Source: Thomasclavelia spiroformis DSM 1552 (GTDB lineage: Bacteria > Bacillota_I > Bacilli_A > Erysipelotrichales > Coprobacillaceae). From it: DNA of 64,000 bases. The translations under genes and the position numbers were made by a program. Shown here piece by piece: positions 8,101 to 18,943 of the stretch (position 1 is the first letter of the stretch; the number at the start of each line of letters is the position of its first letter). The notes below the pieces were generated by a model. It saw only the letters and a list, made by a program, of their open reading frames with translations, ran no database searches and had not been told where the DNA came from. The stretch spans positions 682,001-746,000 of the forward strand of contig NZ_CP102275.1 in the NCBI RefSeq assembly GCF_025149465.1, read 5' to 3'.

Positions 8101-9909
8101 AAAGTACTTTCTACTACTACTGATGGTGCATGGTTTGGATTTAATGAAGTTAAAGGTGAAAATAAAGGTGGAATAAAAATTCGCTTAAAGAGCAGTACTG
8201 GTGGAAAACTTACAGTATATGAAAGTGGTGTCGGTGATAAGATTTTAGCTACAATGGATATCCCAGCTAATGATGAATGGACTACTTATGAAATATCATC
8301 AAAAGATACAGACGTTACTGTAAGTCCAATTTACTTAGAATTTACTGCTTTAGAAAATAGCGATTTTAAATGTGATGTTGATTGGTTCAATTTCGTACCA
8401 AAATTACCAGAAATTAATCCAGGTGATATCTTTGAATTAGAAGATGGAGAAGGTATCACAGATTCAGCAAATAACCGTTTAAGAGTAGATACAGAATGGA
8501 AAGGATATTCTGGTAGCGGATATGTAGCAGGATGGAAAGATGTAGGAAACTACGTTGAATTTACTGTGGATATTAAAGAAGCTGGAACTTATAACTTAGT
8601 AGTAAACGCTGGATGCGGTAAAAAAGGTTCATCTATATATGATGACACTCCAAGAACTGGAGCATTATATATTAACGATGAAAAAGAAAATGATTTTGAA
8701 ATTCAAGTAACTCCTACATGGGGTGACAGTAATAAAAATGGTGATTGGAACGAAGTTACAATTGCAAATGTTGAATTAGAGGCTGGTAAAAATACGATTA
8801 AAATTCGTAGCGAAGGTGATGTAAACCCAGGAAACTTCAATCTTGATTACGTGCGCTTTGATAAAGTAACAACATATCAAATAAATGCAACAAGTAATGA
8901 TGAAACAATGGGAACTGTAACAATCACACCTGAAAAAGATAGTTATGTACAAGGTGATGAAGTAACATTAACTGCTAAACCAAATGAAAGATACGAATTT
9001 GTAAACTGGACATTAAATGGTGAAGTAGTTAGCATGGATGCAGAATATAAATTCACTGTATCATCTGATGCAAATTATGTAGCTAATTTTAAAAAAGTGG
9101 TTGTTGATAGTGATAAAACAGCATTAAAGATTGCAATTGATCTAGCAAATGCAATTACTGATGAAGATTTAGCTAATGTTGTACAAGCAGTAGTTGATGA
9201 ATTCATTGCGGCTAGAGATGAAGCTAATGCAATTTACAATGATACAAGTGCAACACAGGCAGAAGTAAACGCAGCATTTGATCGTCTTGCAAGTGCAATG
9301 CATATGTTAGACTTTAAACAAGGAGATAAAACAGCATTAAAAGCATTTATCGATAAAGTTAGTGGATTAGATTCAAGTAAATATTCAACAGATACATGGG
9401 CAACATTTGAAACAGAATTAAATGAAGCAAATGCTGTATACAACGATGAAAATGCAATGCAACCAGAAGTAAACAGTGCATATGAAGAATTAGTAAAAGC
9501 ATTCTTGAACTTAAGATTAATTCCAGATAAGAGTTTATTAGAAGAGTTGATCAATCAAGCAGAAGGATTGGACAGTGCAAACTATACAAAAGCATCATAT
9601 GCTGTAGTAGAAAATGCTTTATTAACAGCAAAAGCAGTATATGAAAATCCAAATGCAACACAAGAAGAAGTAAATAGTGCAAAAGATGTATTAGAAAAAG
9701 CAATCAATAGCTTAGAAGCAAATACAACAACATCAGTAGATAACACAGCAAGTACACCGATTGATAATACTGTAAAAACACCAGTAAATAATGGTGATAC
9801 AACTGCAAGTGTAAAAACAGGTGATCAAGCACTAGTAGAAACATTAGTAGGAATTACATTATTATCTGTTGCAGGATTTGCAATACTTAGAAAAAAAGAA
9901 AAAGATTAA
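5101..9909 (+). CDS. Secreted, wall-anchored multimodular GH31 glycosidase
   Basis: The 1602-residue exo-enzyme probably removes alpha-linked sugars from host or dietary glycans. Order of parts: signal peptide (1-33, cleavage near MAA), GH31 N-terminal beta domain, catalytic barrel (about 270-600) with probable nucleophile D405 in FWPDEFD and probable acid/base D456 in WSGDIN, C-terminal beta domains, CBM35-like module (~818-969), CBM6-like module (~971-1100), second CBM35-like module (~1108-1256), InlB-B-type repeat (~1259-1335), three FIVAR-type helical repeats (~1337-1540), then SVKTGDQ, a membrane helix and a basic KKEKD tail as a sortase-type anchor without the LPxTG proline. WPDE in place of the classic WxDMNE suggests a divergent subgroup; alpha-N-acetylgalactosaminidase-type GH31 is possible but not proven. 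It has its own promoter and terminator. Confidence 0.9.
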   Translation: MKRLKKCLSLILAIAVCMSTFFASTTSLEVMAASENEIGNYTDFNNSDDGNVIIFNVDNAQVKVELCTARTLRVQLSLNGNDGYRPEDPQYYMVQKNEWPLVNKTIEDKGDYIQILTDQIEIRVQKNPFRIGMYDLDGNLISKDSDDQGMYWNDLGVRGVKKTEGSTNAGGIFGFGSGDHGRRSNLNRYDQDFSEFSMSHGRVIAPFFMSTVGYGIFLNTIEKDTAFYKHGGGFQTKNYLDYYFMYGPDFKTILNEYAEITGRMELYGKWAHGFMLSKYGNDNATQAEFLEWIHRLRDEDYPADCYVFDYGWRGDVADNGGNQTGAGQKWGKQMWNNDKTKFPDIDAMFKEADALGFRVGLHNNAGTPEASGGAELYKPENEARWVKSYMDSVITTGYGDWFWPDEFDVLGSNTAPTFSSKGAYEAWQEYTDQSRPMFITRGSYAGQHYATAWSGDINPTSQELTNQIGFSIDSGLIGYWASSHDLGGFMKRPSDELYTRWVSEFGAWNGIMRTHGHDGREPWTYSETAQETLRENLKIRYALYPYTYSLAWQGYSQGVPIMRAMLLEDDSQYNPDAWDLNEQYYYGDYFLVAPAADTKDTVVSVWLPPKTTWYNYYTGERYEGGENGKTIRVAAKLDEIPVFVKAGAIIPMGPEVDYADEKPLDPLTLDIYAKGESSFTLYEDDGQTREYITQNAYTTTTYDCIENGSEIDFKINERVNGNADVYTPVDRSYNLKFNHIESLGNVTINGSDISRVNSLDEYNATTEAYWLDSENNIVYVKTKDTGKEINVKLLEVVQKEPELGEEDESLPPQEINDGDVYELEDATLLPVSGDSLTVDTEWKGYTGTGFAKGFKAEGDALEFTVDVQQAGDYNLVLNVNNGKKNDPKYDNSPRQGTMYLNGQKLKDFEFEVTEKWGETVNGVKQGVWKKYTIENVSMSEGVNTFKFVAEGDRNPGNYNLDSLTFNKIDRSVDAFSQIEAENANSYEGFEITEDQVASGEKVLSTTTDGAWFGFNEVKGENKGGIKIRLKSSTGGKLTVYESGVGDKILATMDIPANDEWTTYEISSKDTDVTVSPIYLEFTALENSDFKCDVDWFNFVPKLPEINPGDIFELEDGEGITDSANNRLRVDTEWKGYSGSGYVAGWKDVGNYVEFTVDIKEAGTYNLVVNAGCGKKGSSIYDDTPRTGALYINDEKENDFEIQVTPTWGDSNKNGDWNEVTIANVELEAGKNTIKIRSEGDVNPGNFNLDYVRFDKVTTYQINATSNDETMGTVTITPEKDSYVQGDEVTLTAKPNERYEFVNWTLNGEVVSMDAEYKFTVSSDANYVANFKKVVVDSDKTALKIAIDLANAITDEDLANVVQAVVDEFIAARDEANAIYNDTSATQAEVNAAFDRLASAMHMLDFKQGDKTALKAFIDKVSGLDSSKYSTDTWATFETELNEANAVYNDENAMQPEVNSAYEELVKAFLNLRLIPDKSLLEELINQAEGLDSANYTKASYAVVENALLTAKAVYENPNATQEEVNSAKDVLEKAINSLEANTTTSVDNTASTPIDNTVKTPVNNGDTTASVKTGDQALVETLVGITLLSVAGFAILRKKEKD

Positions 9910-9917
9910 TAGTATTA

Positions 9918-9954
9918 AAGGGAACTAGTTAATATAAAACTAATTCCCTTTTTT
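9918..9954 (+). terminator. Intrinsic terminator of the GH31 gene
   Basis: AAGGGAACTAGTT (9918-9930) pairs with 9938-9950 with one mismatch, and a T run follows. Confidence 0.85.
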
Positions 9955-10028
9955 GATAGATTATCGTAAACTATTTAAAGACAATATAAATTTTATTTTT
10001 AATCTAAATAAGTTAATTGATTTTATAA

Positions 10029-12125
<2,097 letters not shown>

Positions 12126-12169
12126 TAAAAATAATGTTATAATGCACTAGTACAAGGAGGAATTGTAAG

Positions 12170-13243
12170 ATGAAGAAAATGACTATTTTATTAATTTTTG
12201 CTTTGTTACTTACAGGATGTCATGATGCAAAAGAGAAAGTTGAAAATCAAACTGCAAATGATGTTTCGACTACTGATAGTTTAGATGATACTTTTTATCG
12301 AGTAGTTAATTTTAATACAAATTTAAATCGTGATAATTATTATACTTCTTTTGGACAAACTAGTGATTTTCAAACAATAGGTAGAGAGTTACAAGTTTTA
12401 TCGACAGAACATTTTTCAACAGATGATTATTATATGTCATCTGGACAATATTTAAAAAATGAAGATATGGATAAATTACTAAGACGTTCCAGTGATCCTA
12501 AAGAATATCCATATACTTTACAGGTTCAAAGAGGTGAGTCAGTAGGAGGCATTCAAAATCCAATTATGGTTTCTACTGTTCATGAACAAGATTATTATTT
12601 AAGAAAAGGCGATGAATATGTAATAAGTGGTATTTCACTTGCAATTGTACTTGATCCTCGTAATGAAGATAATTCACGTTTAACAACTTCTATGGATGAT
12701 CAAATAGTTGAAGAATATGGTCGTCAAACGATTAGTAAGCTTTATGAATATTTACAAACAAAAAAGGATTTGAAAGATGTTCCTGCTAATATTTGTGTTT
12801 ATTATGCAACAAATACTAATGAAAGTACAATTAATGGTCGATATATTTTAAAGAGTTATTGTGATGGTAGTGTTGGAAATACTGAAACTTTAAATTATCA
12901 TAATTATATGTTTTCTAGTGAAGAAGCGACTTTAGCTGATGAAGAAGTTGCTTCGCAATTTGAAATATTTAAAAGCAATATGAAAAAGGCTTCTACTGAA
13001 GCAGTTGGAGTAATTGGATATGGTCGTTATAAAGATAATACTATTCAATCAATGAATATTAATTTAAATGTCAATGTAAAAACATATGAAGAACTAATTT
13101 ATTTAGTTTCTACAGCAGCAGATGAAGTCGATAGTCAATTTACTGGCTTTGATGTAAAAGTATTAGTATATTCACAAGATAAATTAGAAGCAATTATTAT
13201 TAGAAATAAAGGCGAAGAGGCTAAAAGTAGTTTATTATATTAG
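12170..13243 (+). CDS. camS: CamS-type sex pheromone lipoprotein
   Basis: A membrane-anchored lipoprotein of the CamS/YerH family. The signal ends in the lipobox LLTGC, with the lipidated Cys at about residue 17. The 357-residue length, the EYPYTLQVQRG region and the C-terminal VYSQDKLEAIIIRNKG fit the family, and its place between ligA and gatC is conserved in Firmicutes. In enterococci and staphylococci the signal peptide yields a pheromone, but the role of the mature domain is not established. A strong AAGGAGG site precedes the ATG, and a TATAAT at 12138-12143 may be an internal promoter. Confidence 0.88.
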   Translation: MKKMTILLIFALLLTGCHDAKEKVENQTANDVSTTDSLDDTFYRVVNFNTNLNRDNYYTSFGQTSDFQTIGRELQVLSTEHFSTDDYYMSSGQYLKNEDMDKLLRRSSDPKEYPYTLQVQRGESVGGIQNPIMVSTVHEQDYYLRKGDEYVISGISLAIVLDPRNEDNSRLTTSMDDQIVEEYGRQTISKLYEYLQTKKDLKDVPANICVYYATNTNESTINGRYILKSYCDGSVGNTETLNYHNYMFSSEEATLADEEVASQFEIFKSNMKKASTEAVGVIGYGRYKDNTIQSMNINLNVNVKTYEELIYLVSTAADEVDSQFTGFDVKVLVYSQDKLEAIIIRNKGEEAKSSLLY

Positions 13244-13252
13244 GAGAAAATT

Positions 13253-13543
13253 ATGGAAAGTAAAGAAGAAATGTTAAAGAAGTTAGGGTTAAAAACTATG
13301 TTTAATATTAGTGATGAAGAAATGCCTGAACTTGTAGAAGAATATGATATTTTTATGAATCATGTATCTGTGTTGGAAAAAATCGATACAACAGGAGTTG
13401 AACCATTAGCATACCCTTATGAAATTGAAACAAGCTTTTTACGTGAAGATAATCCAGTTGATGTAATAAGTTTAGAAGATGCATTAGCTAATGCTAAAAG
13501 TGTTCAAGAAAATCAAATTAAGGTACCAAAGGTGGTGGGATAA
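13253..13543 (+). CDS. gatC: Asp/Glu-tRNA amidotransferase subunit C
   Basis: Small subunit that stabilises GatA/GatB in the transamidation of Glu-tRNAGln and Asp-tRNAAsn. The 96 residues match the family, with a C-terminal block of the FLREDNPVD type. Its stop TAA overlaps the gatA start in a TAATG arrangement, implying translational coupling. Confidence 0.93.
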   Translation: MESKEEMLKKLGLKTMFNISDEEMPELVEEYDIFMNHVSVLEKIDTTGVEPLAYPYEIETSFLREDNPVDVISLEDALANAKSVQENQIKVPKVVG

Positions 13544-14991
13544 TGGAAGTATATTCAATTGAAGAATTACATAATTTAATTATTAATAAAGAGATAGATT
13601 TAAATAAATATTATGAAGAATTATTTGAAGAAGCAACTTTACAACAAGAAAGATTAAATGCTTTTGTAACAATTACTAAAGATGAAGCTTTAAAAAATAT
13701 TAAAGAGCTAGATGTAAAAGAAGATGAGCTTTTAAAAGGGATACCTGCAGTATTTAAAGATAACTATAATACCAAAGGCATTAAAACTACTGCATCTAGT
13801 AAGATGTTAGAAGATTATGTTCCAGTATATAATGCTACTGTTGTAGAAAAATTATATAATCAAGGAATTAGTTTAGTTGGTAAAGCTAGTATGGATGAAT
13901 TAGCAATGGGTGGAACAAATAAGTCAGCTTTAACAGGACCGGTGTTTAACCCATGGGATTCAAGTAGAATTGCTGGAGGATCATCTGGAGGAAGTGCTGC
14001 TCTTGTAGGATGTGGTCTTGTGCCATTTGCCTTAGGTAGTGATACTGGCGATTCAATTCGTAAACCGGCTGGTTTTTGTGGAATTGTTGGTTTTAAACCA
14101 ACATGGGGAAGAATCTCACGCTTTGGAGTCATTCCTTATGCATCAAGCTTAGATCATGTTGGAGCTTTTACTCGTAATGTTCGTGACATGGCAATTGTTA
14201 CTGAAGCTTTAGCAGGTCGTGATGATCGTGATATGACATCAAGTAATCGTCCTGTACCACATTATTTAAAAGACTTAAATAGTGATATTAAAGGAATTAA
14301 AATTGCTGTTTTAAAAACAGTAAGTGATGAAATTAGAAATGAAGATATAAAAAATAATTTTGTTCATGTTGTTAATACATTTAAACAATTAGGAGCAATT
14401 GTAGAGGAAGTAGAAATTCCAAATCATTTAGCTAGAGCTATTTTACCTACATATACAATTATTGCAAATAGTGAGGCAACAAGTAACCATTCATGTTTAG
14501 ATGGAATTAAATATGGTGATCGTCAACCTGGTAATTCAACTGATGAAGTAATGATCAATTCTCGTACAGATGGTTTTGGAGCTCACATAAAACGTCGTTT
14601 TATTTTAGGAAATCTTGCTTTAGCAACTGAAAATCAAGAAAAAATGTTTAGAAAAGCACAACGTGTAAGACGTTTGATTGTAGCAGAATTAAATAAAATT
14701 TATCAAGATTATGATATTATTTTAACACCTAATGGAGGTAGTGTTGCTCCTAAATTAGATGATGCTAATGATGATCGTTTATCTGATGAATACATCATTT
14801 TAGAAAATCATTTAGCGTTAGGAAATTTTGCAGGAACACCAAGTTTATCATTACCTTCAGGTTTTAGTGAAGGAATGCCAATAGCAGTTAATTTAATGGG
14901 ACGTTTATTTGAAGAACAAACGGTATTTAATGTAGCATATGCTTTGGAACAAGCCTTAGGTTTTGCTAATCAATATTCAAGAAAGGGGTAG
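13543..14991 (+). CDS. gatA: Asp/Glu-tRNA amidotransferase subunit A
   Basis: Amidase subunit that releases ammonia from glutamine for tRNA transamidation. By spacing to the amidase-signature family, the triad is Lys72 (VFKDN), cis-Ser147 (GGSSGGSAA) and Ser171 (GSDTGDSIRKPA). The position before the nucleophile, usually Gly, is Asp170 here (TGDS for TGGS), with Lys for the usual Gln in IRKPA; similar variants occur in some low-GC lineages as far as I recall. Length 482 is normal. It overlaps gatC by one base and ends 5 bases before gatB. Confidence 0.96.
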   Translation: MEVYSIEELHNLIINKEIDLNKYYEELFEEATLQQERLNAFVTITKDEALKNIKELDVKEDELLKGIPAVFKDNYNTKGIKTTASSKMLEDYVPVYNATVVEKLYNQGISLVGKASMDELAMGGTNKSALTGPVFNPWDSSRIAGGSSGGSAALVGCGLVPFALGSDTGDSIRKPAGFCGIVGFKPTWGRISRFGVIPYASSLDHVGAFTRNVRDMAIVTEALAGRDDRDMTSSNRPVPHYLKDLNSDIKGIKIAVLKTVSDEIRNEDIKNNFVHVVNTFKQLGAIVEEVEIPNHLARAILPTYTIIANSEATSNHSCLDGIKYGDRQPGNSTDEVMINSRTDGFGAHIKRRFILGNLALATENQEKMFRKAQRVRRLIVAELNKIYQDYDIILTPNGGSVAPKLDDANDDRLSDEYIILENHLALGNFAGTPSLSLPSGFSEGMPIAVNLMGRLFEEQTVFNVAYALEQALGFANQYSRKG

Positions 14992-14996
14992 GGAAG

Positions 14997-16430
14997 ATGA
15001 ATTTTGAAGTAGTTATTGGATTAGAGGTTCATTGTGAGCTTAAAACAAAATCAAAAATGTTTTCAGGATCCCCTGTATCATTCGGTGAAGCTCCAAATAC
15101 AAAAGTTAATGTTGTTGATATGGGAATGACTGGAGCAATGCCAGTTTTAAATAAATCAGGTGTTGAATATGCAATTCGTGTATGTGGTGCTTTAAATATG
15201 GAAATTGATGAATTAGTATGTTTTGATCGTAAAAACTACTATTATTCTGATTTACCTAAAGGTTTTCAAATTACTCAAGATCGTAGACCAATTGGACGCA
15301 ATGGAACTATGAATATTGAAGTTGATGGACAAAAACAAATAATTGAAATTGAAAGATTGCATATGGAAGAAGATACTGCTAAGCAGTTCCATTTTGATGA
15401 TTATTCATTAATTGATTATAACCGTGCTGGGATTCCATTAATTGAAATCGTTACAAAACCAACAATTAGAAGTGGTAAAGCAGCAGCTGCATATTTAGAA
15501 AAACTTAGACAAATTTTATTATTTACTGATGTTAGTGATGCAAAAATGGAAGAAGGATCAATGCGTTGTGATGTCAATGTTTCAATCCGCCCATTTGGTA
15601 GTGATAAATTTGGTACTAGAACTGAAATTAAAAATTTAAATAGTATTTCTAATGTTCAAAAAGCAATTGAATATGAAGTTGCAAGACAAGAAAAAGTGTT
15701 AATTACTGGGGGACAAGTTCTACAAGAAACACGTCGCTTTGATGAAGATAAAAAAGAAACAGTTGTAATGCGTGCTAAAGGTGATGCGGTTGATTATAAA
15801 TATTATCCAGAACCAAATATTTTACCAATTCGTCTAGATCATCAATGGGTTCAAGATATTATTGCTAATATTCCAGAAATGCCTGAATCTAGAGTAGAGC
15901 GTTATATTAATGAATATAAGATTCCAAAAACTGATGCTTTGATTTTAGTTCAAACAAAAGAAATATCTGATTTCTTTGATAGTATTGTAACTTATACTAA
16001 GCATTATAAGATTGCATGTAACTGGTTATTAGGTGAAGTACAGGCTTATTTAAATAAAAATAATTTAATTATAAGCGATACTTTATTAACACCTGAGTAT
16101 TTAGCTAAAATGATTAATTATATTCAAGATGGTACGATTTCTAGTAAACAAGGTAAGAAGGTCTTTGAAATATTAATGGCTGAAGGTAAAGATCCTGAAG
16201 TAATTATTGAAGAGAATAATATGAAACAGATTTCTTCTCCTGAAGAACTTACTAAAATTATTAATGAGGTTTTAGATGCTAATCCACAATCTATTGAAGA
16301 TTATGGTAATGGTAAAGATCGTGCAGTAGGTTTCTTAGTTGGACAGATTATGAAGAAAACTGGAGGGCAAGCTAATCCTGGACTTACTAGTAAGTTGTTA
16401 ATTGAATTGTTAAAAGAAAGAATTTCTTAA
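14997..16430 (+). CDS. gatB: Asp/Glu-tRNA amidotransferase subunit B
   Basis: Kinase/transamidase subunit that phosphorylates misacylated Glu- or Asp-tRNA and directs ammonia transfer. The N-terminus VVIGLEVHCELKTKSKMF, the DRKNYYYSDLPKG signature, RFDEDKKET and a C-terminal YqeY-like helical tail are all present over 477 residues. A GGGGTAGGGAAG site lies just before the ATG. With asnS also present in the window, the complex may serve mainly for Gln-tRNAGln; this is inference. Confidence 0.97.
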   Translation: MNFEVVIGLEVHCELKTKSKMFSGSPVSFGEAPNTKVNVVDMGMTGAMPVLNKSGVEYAIRVCGALNMEIDELVCFDRKNYYYSDLPKGFQITQDRRPIGRNGTMNIEVDGQKQIIEIERLHMEEDTAKQFHFDDYSLIDYNRAGIPLIEIVTKPTIRSGKAAAAYLEKLRQILLFTDVSDAKMEEGSMRCDVNVSIRPFGSDKFGTRTEIKNLNSISNVQKAIEYEVARQEKVLITGGQVLQETRRFDEDKKETVVMRAKGDAVDYKYYPEPNILPIRLDHQWVQDIIANIPEMPESRVERYINEYKIPKTDALILVQTKEISDFFDSIVTYTKHYKIACNWLLGEVQAYLNKNNLIISDTLLTPEYLAKMINYIQDGTISSKQGKKVFEILMAEGKDPEVIIEENNMKQISSPEELTKIINEVLDANPQSIEDYGNGKDRAVGFLVGQIMKKTGGQANPGLTSKLLIELLKERIS

Positions 16431-16479
16431 TGTACAAATATTTTAATATTTGATACAATGGTTGAAGGAGGAACTAGAT

Positions 16480-17163
16480 ATGTCTCATAAAAGATTCGTT
16501 TTTGATGATGAAATAGAAGACTTACAACCATCTAATATTAAAGAAGATACTAGTAAATCTTTAAATAAAGAAGAAAAACCGATGAAAAAATCTAAACAAA
16601 AGAAAAAAAGTAATAAAAAGAAAAGAAAGTTTAAGAAGCGTTATCTTTTATTAATTCTGTTAGCTTTAATTATTGCATTTGTAGTTTATGTGTTTATTGC
16701 TGGTGGAAACGATGGACCTGTTTATGGAGATCGTTGTGCTTCTTTAATTGCAATTGATAAAGATAAGTTAAATAATGTAGAAGATAGTATTAAAAATAGT
16801 GATCCAAGTATTGATACAGTTGAAATTGAAGTTGATTGTCGTATTATTAAAATTACGATGAATTTTGTTGATAATACTGCTTCTGATAGTGCTAAACAAT
16901 TAGCTACTAATGCTTTACATACTTTAGATGATGCATTAGGTAATGAAAAAAGTAATGAAGAAAGTCAGTATAGTGATTTACTTGGAATGGCTAATGGTAG
17001 AGGGCAATATAATGTTGAATTTGTTTTAACTAGTAATGGTGATAGTAATTTCCCTATTTTTGGAACAAAACATCCTAGTAGTGATGAAATCAGCTTTACT
17101 GGTACAAATGTAGTTGATCAAGAAACTACTGATCAAGTTTTAAAGAAAGATTCAACCCAATAG
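16480..17163 (+). CDS. Single-pass membrane protein of unknown function
   Basis: Not recognised. The start at 16480 is preferred over a possible upstream start because AAGGAGG sits at 16465-16471. The 227 residues comprise an acidic N-terminus, a very basic Lys-rich stretch (about 36-53), one membrane helix (about 54-74, RYLLLILLALIIAFVVYVFI) and an outside domain with DRCASLIAIDKDKL and two Cys (CAS and DCR) that could pair. The gene directly follows gatB and has its own terminator, so it may be the end of the ligA-gat operon. A role in the envelope is a guess from topology. Confidence 0.7.
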   Translation: MSHKRFVFDDEIEDLQPSNIKEDTSKSLNKEEKPMKKSKQKKKSNKKKRKFKKRYLLLILLALIIAFVVYVFIAGGNDGPVYGDRCASLIAIDKDKLNNVEDSIKNSDPSIDTVEIEVDCRIIKITMNFVDNTASDSAKQLATNALHTLDDALGNEKSNEESQYSDLLGMANGRGQYNVEFVLTSNGDSNFPIFGTKHPSSDEISFTGTNVVDQETTDQVLKKDSTQ

Positions 17164-17184
17164 ACGAGCAATGCTCGTCTTTTT
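17162..17184 (+). terminator. Intrinsic terminator after the membrane protein
   Basis: AGACGAGC (17162-17169) pairs with GCTCGTCT (17173-17180) over a 3-base loop, then T4. It ends just before the ribosome site of the next gene. Confidence 0.75.
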
Positions 17185-17195
17185 AGGAGGAAAAG

Positions 17196-18545
17196 ATGAA
17201 GAAAAATGATTATTTTTATGGAGAATGTATTGATTTAACTCATGATGGACAGGGTGTTGTAAAAGTTGATAATTTTACTTATTTTGTAAAAGGGATGTTA
17301 GTTGGTGAAACTGGGAAACTTAAAGTTATTAAGGTTTTAAAGAATTATGCGATTGCAAGATTAATTGAATTGGATAATGTATCTAAATATCGTGTAGAAC
17401 CAAAATGTCCAGTTTTTAAACCATGTGGAGGATGTCAATTACAACATTTGAATCAAGAAGGTCAAATGTTATTTAAGACTAAAAGAGTTAAAGATTGTTT
17501 AGAAAGAATTGGTAATTGTTTTGTTGAAGTTAATGATTGTTTAATGATGGAAGATCCATGGTATTATCGAAATAAAGTACAAATGCCAATAGGGGTAAAA
17601 GGAAATAGATTAGTTACAGGATTTTATAAACAAAAATCAAATGAAATAATTCCATGTGATGAATGTTTTATTCAAAATAAATTATCTAATCAAATTACTA
17701 AACGTGTAAAAGAGTTAATGGAAAAATACAAAATTTATCCTTATGATAAACTATCTCATCAAGGGAATATAAAGCATATCTTAACTAAACATGGTTATCA
17801 TAGTAATGAAATTATGTTAGTTTTAATTAGTTATCTTGATAAAATAAATAATGTAGATAAGTTAGTAGCTGAAATTACTAAAGAATTTTCGATGATTAAA
17901 ACAGTGATTCAAAATATTAATCATCGAATTGATAATGTTATTTTAGGAGATAAAGAAATTATATTATTTGGTGATGGTTTTATTTATGATAATTTATTGG
18001 ATAATAGATATAAAATATCACTTAAATCATTTTATCAAGTTAATCCCATTCAAGTAGAAAAGCTTTATCAAAAAGCAATTGAATTTGCTAAGTTATCAAA
18101 TGATGATGTTGTTTTAGATGCTTATTGTGGGATTGGAACAATTGCATTATCATTAGCTAAATATGTAAAGAAAGTATATGGTGTTGAAATTGTTGATACA
18201 GCAATAAATGATGCTAGAAATAACGCTAAGTTAAATAAGATAGAAAATGTTGAGTTTAAATGTGATGATGCTGGAAAATATATGATTGAATTAGTAAATA
18301 ATAATATCCATCTTGATGTTGTTTTTGTTGATCCACCAAGAAAAGGGTGTTCTAAAGAATTTTTAGATTATTTAATTCAAGCTAAACCAAGTAAAATAAT
18401 TTATATTTCTTGTGATGTTGCAACTCAAGCTAGAGATATAAAATATTTACAAGAATTTAATTATCAAGTAGACATGTGTCAACCAGTTGATATGTTCCCA
18501 CATACTACTCATATTGAAAATATAATTAGATTAGAGTGCATGTAA
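17196..18545 (+). CDS. RNA (uracil-5-)-methyltransferase, RlmCD/RumA type
   Basis: SAM-dependent enzyme methylating uridine C5, most likely in 23S rRNA. Order: N-terminal TRAM domain, Fe-S cluster Cys in CPVFKPCGGCQLQH (about 72-82), SAM site DAYCGIGTIAL, VFVDPPRKGCSKEF, and the catalytic Cys motif YISCDVATQARD. Length 449 is typical. The gene has AGGAGG at 17185-17190 directly behind the preceding terminator and is followed by its own terminator, so it is probably monocistronic. rlmCD versus rlmD cannot be decided from this alone, so no symbol is given. Confidence 0.92.
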   Translation: MKKNDYFYGECIDLTHDGQGVVKVDNFTYFVKGMLVGETGKLKVIKVLKNYAIARLIELDNVSKYRVEPKCPVFKPCGGCQLQHLNQEGQMLFKTKRVKDCLERIGNCFVEVNDCLMMEDPWYYRNKVQMPIGVKGNRLVTGFYKQKSNEIIPCDECFIQNKLSNQITKRVKELMEKYKIYPYDKLSHQGNIKHILTKHGYHSNEIMLVLISYLDKINNVDKLVAEITKEFSMIKTVIQNINHRIDNVILGDKEIILFGDGFIYDNLLDNRYKISLKSFYQVNPIQVEKLYQKAIEFAKLSNDDVVLDAYCGIGTIALSLAKYVKKVYGVEIVDTAINDARNNAKLNKIENVEFKCDDAGKYMIELVNNNIHLDVVFVDPPRKGCSKEFLDYLIQAKPSKIIYISCDVATQARDIKYLQEFNYQVDMCQPVDMFPHTTHIENIIRLECM

Positions 18546-18596
18546 ATCAACATTTTATCGTGATTGAAGATGATGAAATGTACTCTATAAGCAACA

Positions 18597-18624
18597 AAAT
18601 CAAGGCTAAAAACCTTGATTTTTT
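18597..18624 (+). terminator. Intrinsic terminator after the RNA methyltransferase gene
   Basis: AATCAAGG (18598-18605) pairs with CCTTGATT (18613-18620), followed by T4. Confidence 0.85.
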
Positions 18625-18943
18625 GTATTTCTTTATAAAGCTTATTAATTATTAGGGTATATGTATAAACATTTTTTGAAAGATTTGAAATTTATATCTA
18701 ATATCTTTTTTGTCATATAGATATCCATTTTGTACAGTGTTGCTAATGTACCAAAAGTAAGTCGACAATCATGTGGCAGATGTTTCATGTTTAATTTTTT
18801 CATGTGAAGAATTAATAAGAAGATAAAATCCCCTTTATTTATCGTGCTTTTTATTTAGTCATATAATTTATTATGAATTTTATACGAATTTAAACAAAAT
18901 TACAGTTTTTTGATCAAACTATTTCAGCTTTAAATGCTACGAA
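18625..18943. other. Intergenic stretch at the left edge of accessory island 1, no gene seen
   Basis: About 320 bases with stops in all frames and no RNA signature. It marks the change from core genes to the accessory block. Confidence 0.45.

Noticed and set aside
9109-9720. Tandem DNA repeat in the GH31 gene
   Set aside because: The three units are diverged FIVAR-type protein domains, not a recent DNA repeat.
13860-14132. Open frame of 90 codons on the minus strand inside gatA
   Set aside because: Antisense to the conserved GatA active-site region, Pro-rich composition typical of a shadow frame, no ribosome site.
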